From Caballeronia calidae (lineage in GTDB: Bacteria; Pseudomonadota; Gammaproteobacteria; Burkholderiales; Burkholderiaceae): a DNA stretch of 40,848 nucleotides. The stretch covers positions 1-40,848 of the forward strand of contig NZ_FCOX02000060.1 in assembly GCF_900044055.2 (NCBI RefSeq). The letters run 5' to 3'. The first letter of the stretch is position 1. Every line of letters begins with the position of its first letter. Of this stretch, positions 25,969 to 34,725 are shown one piece after another. The notes beneath the pieces are model-generated. The model ran no database searches. It was not told the DNA's origin and was given only the letters and a program-made list of their open reading frames with translations. The translations under genes and the position numbers were made by a program.

Positions 25969-27408
25969 TTAGCCGCGGCCACCAGCGGGTTTGCCAGCCG
26001 GCTTACGTGAACCCGCAACTGGCTTGCCCTTGCCGGCGGATTTGCTGCCCGGCTTTTGCACACTGAATGGATTACCGCCGGGCAAGGTCGTGCCTTTGCC
26101 TGTGGCCACATCGCGCTGCGCCGCAGGCCTGCGTTTGTTCTCGCCACCTTGCGGACGCGGCTTTTGGGTGAGCACCTGCGTGGCGCTCGGCGCAGCTTGC
26201 GGCACTTTGGGCTTTTTAGGCTTTTTGGGTTTCTTGATGAGCTGACCCGTCGCGCTGGTCTGCGGCACGCGGTGTTCGGCTTCGAAACCTGGCTCTTCTT
26301 CACGGGGCAGCGTTTGCCGGATCAGCGCTTCAATCGCGGCCAGTTGCGGCGCTTCATCGGCACACACGAAGGACACGGCCACGCCGCTGGCGCCCGCGCG
26401 GCCGGTACGGCCAATACGATGCACATAGTCTTGCGCCACGATCGGCAGATCGACGTTGATCACCAGCGGCAGGTCGTCGATATCCAGCCCGCGCGCAGCC
26501 ACATCGGTGGCTACCAGCATGTGTACTTCGCCTGCCTTGAAGCGCTCCAGCGCACGCAGGCGCGCGGGTTGCGGTTTGTCGCCGTGGATGGTGTCGACCG
26601 CATAGCCCGCTTCATCCAGCATGGCCGCCAGGTAATCCACGCCCTTGCGGGTTTTGACGAACACCAGCGCATGCTTCCAGTTGTTCTCGGCCACAAGGTG
26701 CATGAAGAGATCAGGCTTGTTCCTTTTATCCACCGGCACCACCCATTGCCTGATCTTGCTGGCCATAACATTGGGCGGGCTGACGCTGATATTGACCGCG
26801 CCGCGCAGAATGCTCGCAGCCATGGCGCGGATATCATCGGAGAACGTGGCGGAAAACAGCAGGGTCTGGCGCTGAGCGGGCAAGGCAGCAAAGACGGCGT
26901 TGAGTTCGCGCGCAAAACCCAGATCGAGCATGCGGTCGGCTTCGTCCAGCACCAGCGTTTGTACCTGATCGAACTGCACTGCGTTCTGGCGATTGAGATC
27001 CAGCAAACGGCCCGGCGTGGCAACGAGCACATCCACGCCTTTGCGCAACTTCATCATCTGCGGGTTGATGCTTACACCGCCGTAGGCAGCCAGAAAGCGT
27101 AAATCGAGGCCTTTGCCGTAATCGATAAAGCTTTGCAGTACTTGTTCAGCCAGTTCACGCGTGGGCACCAGCACCAGAACCCGCGCGCGGTTGCTGGACA
27201 CCGCCGGGCCGTGTTGCACCAGTCGTTGCAAGAGCGGCAGCGCAAAACCCGCCGTTTTGCCAGTGCCCGTCTGTGCCGCAGCCATGACGTCCTTGCCGCT
27301 GAGCACAGCAGGAATCGCCTTGACCTGCACCGGCGTCGGTGTCTGGTAATTGAGGTCCTGTAGATTACGCAGCAACGGACCGATCAGGCCAAGCGAGGCA
27401 AAAGACAT
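25969..27408 (-). CDS. rhlE: RhlE-type DEAD-box RNA helicase
   Basis: This 479-aa ATP-dependent RNA helicase has all core motifs: Q motif (YQTPTPVQ), Walker A AAQTGTGKT (44-52), PTRELAEQV, TPGR, DEAD in VLDEADRMLDLGF, SAT (LFSATF), and HRIGRTGRAG in the second RecA domain. The C-terminal tail (about 385-479) is Lys/Pro/Gly-rich with KKPKKPKKPK, a usual RNA-binding extension. Such helicases act in ribosome assembly and RNA turnover. Codons use A or T at third positions noticeably more often than in the fhc-pqq genes, and the flanks are AT-richer, suggesting arrival by transfer. ATG 27408 fits the family start. Confidence 0.93.
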   Translation of the reverse strand: MSFASLGLIGPLLRNLQDLNYQTPTPVQVKAIPAVLSGKDVMAAAQTGTGKTAGFALPLLQRLVQHGPAVSSNRARVLVLVPTRELAEQVLQSFIDYGKGLDLRFLAAYGGVSINPQMMKLRKGVDVLVATPGRLLDLNRQNAVQFDQVQTLVLDEADRMLDLGFARELNAVFAALPAQRQTLLFSATFSDDIRAMAASILRGAVNISVSPPNVMASKIRQWVVPVDKRNKPDLFMHLVAENNWKHALVFVKTRKGVDYLAAMLDEAGYAVDTIHGDKPQPARLRALERFKAGEVHMLVATDVAARGLDIDDLPLVINVDLPIVAQDYVHRIGRTGRAGASGVAVSFVCADEAPQLAAIEALIRQTLPREEEPGFEAEHRVPQTSATGQLIKKPKKPKKPKVPQAAPSATQVLTQKPRPQGGENKRRPAAQRDVATGKGTTLPGGNPFSVQKPGSKSAGKGKPVAGSRKPAGKPAGGRG

Positions 27409-27660
27409 GCATGTATTCCCGGCTAAAACCGCAATTTTAGCGGTTATCGCCGTGTGCTCGAGAAAATGAGCGCAGGCAGGTTTCCTTGTCAGTGACGCAA
27501 AGTGCCCAGCGCTGGGGAGGCTCCGCCGGCTGTCTTATCGGAAGCGTAAGCACAAGCTGATCAAGGCTTCGTCGCCCGCGATCAACACGGAGGCTGGTTC
27601 AGCGTCTGTTCGGTGTGCACGAACTGCTGTCCGCAAGCGCAAGACATGCGTTTTTCAATG

Positions 27661-28563
27661 TCACTGCGCCCGGCGTCGATAGCCCAGCTTCAGCGCATTC
27701 ACGACGAGTTCGACTGCGCGCGACGATTTACGGCGACTCGGGTAGTAGACGTGATGTCCGACGAAAGTGGGAAACCAGTCTTCCAGCACCCAGGCGAGTC
27801 GTCCAGCCTGGACATGCGGCTCAGCGAGATCCTTTGGCATGTAGGCGAGTCCGAAGCCGCAGAGCGCCGCATCGAGCATCTGATAGACATTATTGAAGGT
27901 GAGCTGACCTTCGACGCGCACCTGCAGTTCGCGCCGCCCCTTGCTCAACTCCCACGGCAGCAGCGAGTCCCGCGTGGGCAGGCGAAGATTGATGCAATTG
28001 TGAAGCGTCAGATCCGCTGGAGCTTTGGCTCGCGGTCTTGTTTGCAGATAGTCCGGGGAGCCTGCGATCGCCATCGTCATATCCGGTGCGATGCGCACCG
28101 CGACCATGTCTTTAGCTACCTGGTCGCCGAGCCGCACGCCGATGTCGTACCGATCGGCCACGATATCCGACAAGCCATAGTCGTTCACCAGTTCGATTCT
28201 CAACTCGGGATACTCGCGAAGAACGGCCTGCACCCGCGGCCAGACATAGGTGTTCGCGGCGTAGTCCGTGGTCGTGATCCGCACCGTTCCTGCCGGCCGG
28301 TCAGTCATTGCCCGCAAGGATTCGAGCTCCGCCTCGATCTCCTCGAACCGCGGACCGACCGACGAGATCAGGCGTTCGCCGGCATCGGTCAGCGAAACGC
28401 TGCGAGTCGTGCGCGTAAGCAACGGCAGCCCCATGCGTTCCTCCAAGGCTCGCACCGTGCGGCTCAGCGCGGATTGAGAGACGCCCAGTTGCGCGGCAGC
28501 CCGCGTGAAGTTCCGCTCGCGCGTGACCGCCATGAACGCCACCAGATCATTGAAGTCTTCCAT
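27661..28563 (-). CDS. LysR-family transcriptional regulator
   Basis: This 300-aa regulator has an N-terminal winged helix-turn-helix (about 4-62; FNDLVAFMAVTRERNFTRAA and QSALSRTVRALEERMG) and a LysR substrate-binding domain starting near GTVRITTTDYAANTYVWPRV. It is divergent from the cupin operon with a 124-bp gap, the classical layout in which LysR controls the neighbouring genes and itself. ATG 28563 aligns with family starts; the open frame extends 14 codons upstream. Confidence 0.9.
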   Translation of the reverse strand: MEDFNDLVAFMAVTRERNFTRAAAQLGVSQSALSRTVRALEERMGLPLLTRTTRSVSLTDAGERLISSVGPRFEEIEAELESLRAMTDRPAGTVRITTTDYAANTYVWPRVQAVLREYPELRIELVNDYGLSDIVADRYDIGVRLGDQVAKDMVAVRIAPDMTMAIAGSPDYLQTRPRAKAPADLTLHNCINLRLPTRDSLLPWELSKGRRELQVRVEGQLTFNNVYQMLDAALCGFGLAYMPKDLAEPHVQAGRLAWVLEDWFPTFVGHHVYYPSRRKSSRAVELVVNALKLGYRRRAQ

Positions 28564-28687
28564 CGATTCATGCTCCACAGCATAAGTGCATGCCGAGTTT
28601 GCCATCTAGTCGCGTGAATGGCGAGGCGTTAGATTAGCGTCGTATGGCACCACGCCAGCAACATATATCGACCGAGGAAGAAGAATC

Positions 28688-29098
28688 ATGGAACTGAAGC
28701 GCGCGGGTTCGCAGCCTTCAATGAAAGGCCCTGAGGAATGGTTCACCGGGACGGTGCGGATCGATCCGCTGAACGCTCCGCCGCCGCCCGCGCGCGTATC
28801 GTGCGCAAGCGTCACGTTCGAGCCGGGCGCGCGCACCGCGTGGCACACGCACCCGCTCGGGCAGACGCTGTTCGTCACGGCCGGATGCGGCTGGACGCAA
28901 TGCGAAGGCGAGCCGCGCGTCGAGATACGCGCAGGCGATGTCATCTGGTGTCCGGCCGGCCACAAGCACTGGCACGGCGCGACATCGACGACCGCGATGA
29001 CGCATATCGCCATTCAGGAAGCGCTCGACGGCAAGAACGTCGATTGGCTGGAGAAAGTGAGTGACGAGCAGTATCTCGGCACCGGCGAGCACAAATGA
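28688..29098 (+). CDS. Cupin, similar to Mn-dependent hydroxynitrile lyase (GtHNL-like)
   Basis: This 136-aa single-domain cupin closely resembles, from memory, the manganese-dependent (R)-hydroxynitrile lyase of Granulicella tundricola. The metal ligands are in place: H53, H55 and Q59 in WHTHPLGQT and H94 in KHWHG. The phrases EWFTGTVRIDPL and SVTFEPGARTAW are also shared. The natural role of such cupins is not settled. It has no signal peptide, so it is cytoplasmic. GAGGAAGAAGAA precedes ATG 28688. It overlaps the next gene by 4 bp and is first of a three-gene operon opposite a LysR gene. Confidence 0.85.
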   Translation: MELKRAGSQPSMKGPEEWFTGTVRIDPLNAPPPPARVSCASVTFEPGARTAWHTHPLGQTLFVTAGCGWTQCEGEPRVEIRAGDVIWCPAGHKHWHGATSTTAMTHIAIQEALDGKNVDWLEKVSDEQYLGTGEHK

Positions 29099-29580
29099 TC
29101 AGGCTTTCCGCAGCCATCATCGTCTCGGCGGCGTTCTGCGTCTCGCCGGCAGCATCGGCGGTTGCCGGTGAGTCTCCCGTCATAACGATCGCGCACGAGC
29201 GATCACAGCCGTCTCTGCCGGGCGGAAGTCAGCGCTTCGTCGGCTCGGTGCGCATCGATCCGCTGTTCCAGGCGAAATCGCCTTCGCGCCTGTCGGGTGG
29301 CATGGTCACGTTCGAACCCGGTGCTCGTACGGCGTGGCATACGCATCCGCTGGGGCAAACATTGATCGTCATGTCCGGAACAGGCTGGATCCGGCAGTGG
29401 GGCCAGGAGCGGCGTGAGATCGTCGCCGGCGATGTCGTCTCGATTCCGGCGGGCGTCAAGCATTGGCACGGTGCCGCATCCACCGCGGGCATGACGCATA
29501 TCGCACTCCAGGAGGCGCTCGATGGCCAAAACGTCGATTGGCTGGAACAAGTCACGGATGAGCAATACCGTCAGCCGTAA
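29095..29580 (+). CDS. Exported cupin paralogue (GtHNL-like)
   Basis: This 161-aa protein is clearly related to the preceding cupin along its whole core (VRIDPL, VTFEPGARTAWHTHPLGQT, HWHGA, MTHIA, EALDG NVDWLE V DEQY) but carries a signal peptide (cleavage after ASA or VAG, about 22-25). The metal ligands H82, H84, Q88 and H123 are kept. It is thus a periplasmic copy of the same enzyme type. It overlaps the first cupin by 4 bp and the next gene by 23 bp, so all three are probably translated together. Confidence 0.85.
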   Translation: MIRLSAAIIVSAAFCVSPAASAVAGESPVITIAHERSQPSLPGGSQRFVGSVRIDPLFQAKSPSRLSGGMVTFEPGARTAWHTHPLGQTLIVMSGTGWIRQWGQERREIVAGDVVSIPAGVKHWHGAASTAGMTHIALQEALDGQNVDWLEQVTDEQYRQP

Positions 29581-30373
29581 CGAAAAAGGCAGCCGCTCGA
29601 CGTGGCTGTTTGCGGCGGCAGCAGCGACCGTTCTCTTGTCTGCCTGCGCACAAACGCAAAGGAACTCAACCATGCAAGACGCCCCGTCCCTCGCCGATCT
29701 CAAAGCGGTGTCGCCCGCCTTCGAGCGATACACCGCGCAGACGGTGCTCGATGGTCTCTGGAAGCGACCGCAACTCTCGCCGCGCGACCGCAGCATCGTG
29801 ACCCTTTCCGTGCTGATCGCCCGCAATCAGAGCGTCGAGATGCCGTTTCATATCGGACTCGCACTCGATAACGGCGTGGAACCAGCGGAGATCTCGGAGA
29901 TGATCGCCCATCTGGCCTTCTATGCCGGATGGGCCAATGCAACCGCCGCATCGGGCATTGCAAAACGCATCTTCGATGAGCGCGGCATCGGATCGGATCG
30001 AGTCGCCCCCGCCGATGTAACGCCGCTGCCGCTGAACGAAGCAGCGGAGCGGCAGCGCGCGCAGATGGTCGAGGATAGTTTCGGCGCGGTCGCTCCGGGC
30101 GTCGTCCAGTATACGACCGATGTGCTGTTTCGCGATCTCTGGCTGCGTCCGGGACTGGCGCCTCGCGATCGCAGTCTGATCACGGTGAGCGCGCTCGTCG
30201 CAAACGGTCAGGTTGCGCAGATTCCCTATCATCTGAACCGCGCGATGGACAATGGACTCACAAAGGACGAAGCGTCCGAGGCGCTGACGCAGTTGGCGTT
30301 CTACGCGGGATGGCCCAACGTCTTCTCGGCGATGCCCGTGTTCAAGGACGTGTTCGCGAAGCGGGCCACATGA
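29558..30373 (+). CDS. Lipoprotein with two carboxymuconolactone-decarboxylase-like repeats
   Basis: This 271-aa protein has a lipoprotein signal (LLSAC, lipobox Cys 30) and two CMD-like repeats: RDRSIVTLSVLIARNQSVEM to HLAFYAGWANA, and RDRSLITVSALVANGQVAQI to QLAFYAGWPNV. The family includes decarboxylases and AhpD-type peroxidase partners, but the AhpD CxxC pair is absent in both repeats. ATG 29558 is preferred because it starts the lipoprotein signal; ATG 29522 is an in-frame alternative giving 12 more residues. It overlaps the exported cupin by 23 bp, so both products end up outside the cytoplasm and probably act together. Confidence 0.82.
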   Translation: MSNTVSRNEKGSRSTWLFAAAAATVLLSACAQTQRNSTMQDAPSLADLKAVSPAFERYTAQTVLDGLWKRPQLSPRDRSIVTLSVLIARNQSVEMPFHIGLALDNGVEPAEISEMIAHLAFYAGWANATAASGIAKRIFDERGIGSDRVAPADVTPLPLNEAAERQRAQMVEDSFGAVAPGVVQYTTDVLFRDLWLRPGLAPRDRSLITVSALVANGQVAQIPYHLNRAMDNGLTKDEASEALTQLAFYAGWPNVFSAMPVFKDVFAKRAT

Positions 30374-30550
30374 CTATCAGGCTGGCGCGCGGGCGCCGCG
30401 CATCGAGTCCCCGCTTTGGCGCGGTCCCCTGTGCCGGTCTTCCGGCGACACAGGCCATTCATCGCGCTTCTGGCCGCATGCATCGCCGCGCGGTCGGCAG
30501 GCAGGCGCAGTCCCGTCAGCCTTGCCAATGCCGTTTCGACTTTCGCGGAA

Positions 30551-31477
30551 CTACCGCGGCATGGGTCCACCGGGCTTCACCGCCTTGCCGGAATCGACGA
30601 CCGAACGCGCCATGAGTCCCTTCGCTTCGTTGCTGCTCGAATCGATCGACAGCGCGCGATTGGCATTTTGCCAGGCACACTGCTCACGCCCCTGTACGAC
30701 GCAACCGCGTGCCGCCATCAATGCCGCATTGCGCGCCTTTTCCCGCGAAAGCAAATCCTGCTTCAGCAGGAGCGCCTCGGGATTGTCAGCCTGCAACGAA
30801 AGCGCCCAATAGATACCTGATCGGGCCAGATGCAAGTTGTTCTGGCCGAGACCGTCGCGCGCTCGTGCAAGCGCAAGCGCCATCGACTTGCGACGTTTGT
30901 CGCCCGATTCCTTGTCACTCGAAGTCGTCGCGTCCGAGCCCTGGGCAACCGTCGGGGGCTGTTGCGTCGTCGGGGTCTGTTGGGTCGTCGGAGGCTGTTG
31001 CGTCGTTGGGGGCTGGCTGGGCTGACTCGCCTCGTTCGACGTCACGATCCCTCGCGCGTCGATCGATCTCACCTGCGGTTCATGCGTGTTTTTATCCCCA
31101 TGCCAGAAGAGTACCGCTCCGCCGAGGAGCACGATGGCCGTCATCAGCGTGAGCACCGCGCCCGTTCTCGCACGCGGACGACCGGCAGCGCGAGGCGACG
31201 GCGGACGCACCTCGTCATCTGGATAAACGGAGTCGTTCGACGCGAAAGAAGATGTCGGTTGTCGCGGCCACAGCGGTTTGTATTGCGAAGCGTCGGCACG
31301 CTCGCTCGTTGGGGCCGGCGCTGCCATGCCGGGCTTCCTCTCTGCGGCATGATCGCCGAACACGAACCGCGCAGGCGCACCGCAATAGGGACAGGACGAA
31401 GTCGCCCCCGATACCTTGTTGCCGCAGCGCGCACATGTTCCCGTGAAATTAGGGCCACGAGCGCCTTGCTCGTCCAT
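30551..31477 (-). CDS. Zinc-ribbon membrane-anchored protein of unknown function
   Basis: This 308-aa protein opens with a zinc ribbon (C15, C18, C29, C32; CARCGNK and CPYCGAP), then a Pro/Ser-rich linker, one transmembrane helix (about 106-125), a PPTTQQ repeat tract (156-175) and a helical, TPR-like C-terminal region (about 195-290; ALARARDGLGQNNLHLARSG) with two Cys (GCVVQGREQCAW). The topology would place the ribbon in the cytoplasm and the C-terminal region in the periplasm. GGAGG lies before ATG 31477. The family is not recognised; ribbon plus TM plus repeats suggests a regulatory or scaffold role. Confidence 0.75.
   Translation of the reverse strand: MDEQGARGPNFTGTCARCGNKVSGATSSCPYCGAPARFVFGDHAAERKPGMAAPAPTSERADASQYKPLWPRQPTSSFASNDSVYPDDEVRPPSPRAAGRPRARTGAVLTLMTAIVLLGGAVLFWHGDKNTHEPQVRSIDARGIVTSNEASQPSQPPTTQQPPTTQQTPTTQQPPTVAQGSDATTSSDKESGDKRRKSMALALARARDGLGQNNLHLARSGIYWALSLQADNPEALLLKQDLLSREKARNAALMAARGCVVQGREQCAWQNANRALSIDSSSNEAKGLMARSVVDSGKAVKPGGPMPR
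30950..31012. repeat. In-frame 18-bp tandem repeat (PPTTQQ)
   Basis: About three copies of an 18-bp unit encode (P/T)PTTQQ within the periplasmic linker of the zinc-ribbon protein. The copies differ at a few bases. Such a linker can change length by slippage without breaking the frame. Confidence 0.75.
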
Positions 31478-31528
31478 CTAAGCTCTCCTCCTCGTGTGAA
31501 GATGCGAACGAAACGTCAGACCTGAAAA

Positions 31529-31550
31529 TGTGCCCGATGCAACGGGCACA
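31529..31550. promoter_or_regulatory. Hairpin upstream of the zinc-ribbon gene
   Basis: A perfect 8-bp stem TGTGCCCG/CGGGCACA with a 6-base loop lies 52 bp before the zinc-ribbon start and 188 bp after the stop of the upstream gene on the same strand. It may terminate the upstream gene or act in the leader. Confidence 0.4.
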
Positions 31551-31737
31551 GATAGCCGCTCGATTCGATAGCGAAGGATTGCCTTCGTCGCGATGACGAG
31601 GCCGGATTAAGCCCGTTAGTCTAACATCGGCCCGCGGAGGACCGCCGTCATTCCATCGACACTGGCAACTAGCGGTAGCACTTTGAATATGCGTTCCTAA
31701 GTATGACTATCACGGGCGCAAGCACCGTCGACGCGCT

Positions 31738-32184
31738 TCAGGACGCGCCCTTTGCCCGCAGCGACGTAACAAATTGCTTGGCCGCCTCGTTGCCATGCAC
31801 CAGCGCGCGTAACGCCAGAGCGAGGGCCAACTGCGTCTCATGAGCCACTGCGCTGCGATCGGCATCGAAAAGTTTGACCGCGTGCCGCAGATGTTGTGCC
31901 GCCTGAGTATGGAGTGCCGACGCCGCTGCATGATGTTGCGCGGCCGTCAGGTCACTCTCGACGGAGCCCGCCGATGAGGGTGCGCTCGCATGCTTCGCGG
32001 CGACATGCACCTCGTCGATGGCATGTTGCGCATGGCCGTGCGCCAGCACAGCCAGATAGGCGGCATGCTCGAAATTCTTGGCCGCTTCATAGTACTGCGA
32101 GGCCTCCCGATGAAATAGCGCTGCCTGCTCGTGATGCGATGCAGCAGATTCGAGATGGCCTACTTTGCTTGGCTTGGTGGTCAT
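31738..32184 (-). CDS. His/Ala-rich helical protein of unknown function
   Basis: This 148-aa protein is almost wholly alpha-helical, rich in Ala and His, with repeated motifs such as ESAASHHEQAALFHREASQY, KNFEHAAYLAVLAHGHAQHA and LTAAQHHAAASALHTQAAQH. The pattern suggests a helical bundle that may bind metal; no signal or membrane segment. ATG 32184 with GGAG about 9 bases upstream is preferred; the open frame extends to 32328 with less protein-like residues. I do not recognise the family. Confidence 0.65.
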   Translation of the reverse strand: MTTKPSKVGHLESAASHHEQAALFHREASQYYEAAKNFEHAAYLAVLAHGHAQHAIDEVHVAAKHASAPSSAGSVESDLTAAQHHAAASALHTQAAQHLRHAVKLFDADRSAVAHETQLALALALRALVHGNEAAKQFVTSLRAKGAS

Positions 32185-32552
32185 GACAGCCCGCTCCAAA
32201 GGCGTTCCATCAGCAACGATCGGTTGCATGCGACATGCATGGGTCGGAATCTCACGGGAATTTACCCGCGCCATCGTCAATATGATACGTCGCTCGGCAT
32301 TGGAACAATCACCCATCGGCGCGCGCATTCGGTCTTTGGTTCCAGCGACGACGAGATAACCGGCCGCCGAGACTCACCGCGATCGACGCTTTGAAGGGGC
32401 ACCGCCGACACGGCCTACCGTTCTCAGCACTGCGTCGCCTGAAGCGCCGGGTGGTTTGCAGGCTGCTGACCAGACTGAAGAGTATGCTGAGATTTCGAAG
32501 GGACCGGGCGGACCTACGACGTCCGGAACAGGACACATACCGGGGCAGGCGC

Positions 32553-34334
32553 ATGGATGCAGCGGATCGGGAATACGTGCTCGCGGGTAGCCTGGAAGCG
32601 CTGAAAGCGAAGGGACGACTGGTCGTGCAGGGTGGTCATCGTCCGATCCTCATCGTCTACGACCGCGGGCGCATCTTTGCCCTCGACAATCGCTGTCCGC
32701 ACATGGGCTTCCCGCTCGAGCGAGGGACGGTCGAGGACGGCATCCTGACCTGCCATTGGCACCACGCGCGCTTCGACCTGGAAAGCGGCTGCACCTTCGA
32801 TCTCTGGGCCGACGATGTACCCCACTGCGCGGTCGAGGTGCGCGATGGCGACATCTGGGTGGCGACCACGTTCAGTCATGCCGATCCGGCGGCGTACTGG
32901 CATCAGCGGCTCGCGGACGGCCTCGCACATGACCTCGCACTCGTCATTGCCAAGGCCGTGCAGGGTCAGCTCGCAGCGGGCGTACCGGTGGCCGCAATCG
33001 TGCAGCAGGTGACGCTGTTCGGCGCCCACAACCGTGATGGCTGGGGTGTCGGTCTCACGATATTGACGGCCCTCGCCAATCTCTTGCCCCTGCTGCCGGA
33101 AGAGGACGCCTATCTTGCGCTGTTCCACGGCGCGCGTCATGTGGCAATGGACTGCGACGGCGAAGCGTCGCGGCGGGAACGTGCGCCCCTTGGAAGCCGG
33201 CCGGAGCCGGCCGCGCTCAAACGCTGGCTGCGCCTTTGGACCGATGTGCGCCATCGCGACGCGGCCGAACGCACTTTGATGACAGCGATCGCCGCTGGTC
33301 TCTCACCGGCTGTGCTCGCCGAAGCACTGCTGTCGGCCGCAACGGAGCGGACGTTCGCCGACACCGGCCATGCGCTCGACTTCATCAACAAGGCGTTCGA
33401 GTGTCTCGATCTCATCGGATGGGAGCATGCGTCGACCGTGTTGCCTACGATCGTCGCGCAGATGGTGGCCGCCCGTGGCGCCGAGGAGTCGACTGCGTGG
33501 CGTCAGCCCGTCGATCTTGTCGCGCTGTGCGACGAATCAGCGGGCCAGATGTCGCAACTATTCGCGGCCGGCCACGGCTTTCAAGGCTGGTCGAACCACG
33601 CGGCGCTCGCGCGAGCGCTGCTTGGAGACGATCCGATACAGATCGTCGACGCGCTCAAGGCGGCGATCCGCGCAGGCGCCGCTCCGACCGATCTGGGGCA
33701 ATCCCTCGCTTTTGGGGCAGCGCTGCGCGTCGCCCGCTTCGGCAATGCCAATGAGCACGCAGATTGGGAAACGGCCCACCATGTCTTCACTCATGCGAAT
33801 GCGCTCCACCAGATGCTCAGGCGGATCGGCGACGCGGGCATCGATGGTTACGTCACGGCTGCGCGGGCGATCATGCACGGAGCCATGGCGCTCTACCTCG
33901 CCCGTTATTTGAATGTGCCGCCGGCCCGCATCCCGGGTGAAGACAAAGATGAACTCGACGACCTTCCCGTCGATGAGCACACGATCCGCACCGCCTTGCT
34001 CGACGCGTTCGACCGACAGCGACAGGTCGATCTGGCGGCACGACTGGTGGCTCGGCATCTCACGCTCGGCCATTCGCCAGAAGCGCTGATCGCCACGCTT
34101 GCCTTCGCGACACTCCGCGAAGATGCAGGCTTCCATGCCTATCAAATGCTCGAGGCAGGTACTCGGCAGTTGTCGGTGTGGGGCAATACCGTAGAAGGCC
34201 GCCATATCATTGTTGCGGTCGCCCGTTATCTCGCGGCCCATTCGCCCACTGAACGCAAGGCTCTGCAAACGGCCGACATCGCGCAGCGTTTAATGAAAGG
34301 CGGCGAACTGCATCATGGCGCTGAATCTGCGTGA
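32553..34334 (+). CDS. Rieske [2Fe-2S] protein with long helical C-terminal domain
   Basis: This 593-aa protein starts with a Rieske ferredoxin domain (about 5-108): C48 and H50 in CPHMGFPLERG, C67 and H70 in CHWHH, the four cluster ligands. A region of about 480 mostly helical residues follows, rich in histidines in regular contexts (LFHGARHVAMDCDG, HGFQGWSNHAALARALL, HHVFTHANALHQML, ARAIMHGAMALYLARYL). Rieske domains deliver electrons to oxygenases; here the partner seems fused, and the helical part could be an oxidase or binding domain, but I cannot name it. ATG 32553 starts at the domain border; the frame is open from 32391. No reductase gene is adjacent. Confidence 0.8.
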   Translation: MDAADREYVLAGSLEALKAKGRLVVQGGHRPILIVYDRGRIFALDNRCPHMGFPLERGTVEDGILTCHWHHARFDLESGCTFDLWADDVPHCAVEVRDGDIWVATTFSHADPAAYWHQRLADGLAHDLALVIAKAVQGQLAAGVPVAAIVQQVTLFGAHNRDGWGVGLTILTALANLLPLLPEEDAYLALFHGARHVAMDCDGEASRRERAPLGSRPEPAALKRWLRLWTDVRHRDAAERTLMTAIAAGLSPAVLAEALLSAATERTFADTGHALDFINKAFECLDLIGWEHASTVLPTIVAQMVAARGAEESTAWRQPVDLVALCDESAGQMSQLFAAGHGFQGWSNHAALARALLGDDPIQIVDALKAAIRAGAAPTDLGQSLAFGAALRVARFGNANEHADWETAHHVFTHANALHQMLRRIGDAGIDGYVTAARAIMHGAMALYLARYLNVPPARIPGEDKDELDDLPVDEHTIRTALLDAFDRQRQVDLAARLVARHLTLGHSPEALIATLAFATLREDAGFHAYQMLEAGTRQLSVWGNTVEGRHIIVAVARYLAAHSPTERKALQTADIAQRLMKGGELHHGAESA

Positions 34335-34725
34335 CCATGGCGACGCAGAACAGTTCATCCTTTTTTCGTACGTCTGCTTAAGTTCGATAAAGACAGACAG
34401 GCCTCCGCTTCGACTGACTTTCTCAATGGCACTGTCCTGACGTTCGCCGCTGTCACATCCATGCTTCATCGCCGCAAGCAACGCACCTCGCGAAGGAAGC
34501 GTCATGAATCGGAAGACGAGCTGCCGTTCAGCCGCGACGATCAACGGGCCGATACATGTTTTTCCCTTCACGAGAGATCGCTCTCATCAATCCGGCGATG
34601 ATCGGATACCGTGAGGAAGCGCGTGCGAAATGAGTTGACGTTTTGCTTTCCTGACATACGCTTGGTTGAGCGTCGCGCGCCTCGCGATGAAACGGATGCG
34701 AATCGACGGGAATCGGGTGAGTGAC
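34335..34725. other. Intergenic region with a candidate promoter
   Basis: These 391 bp have no supported gene. A promoter-like pair lies near the end (34635-34662). The short inverted repeat GAGAG-ATCG-CTCTC occurs at about 34581. Confidence 0.45.
34635..34662 (+). promoter_or_regulatory. Candidate sigma-70-like promoter
   Basis: TTGACG (34635-34640) is followed after 16 bp by TACGCT (34657-34662), 64 bp before the DUF3616-like start. It is judged by eye only. Confidence 0.35.
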
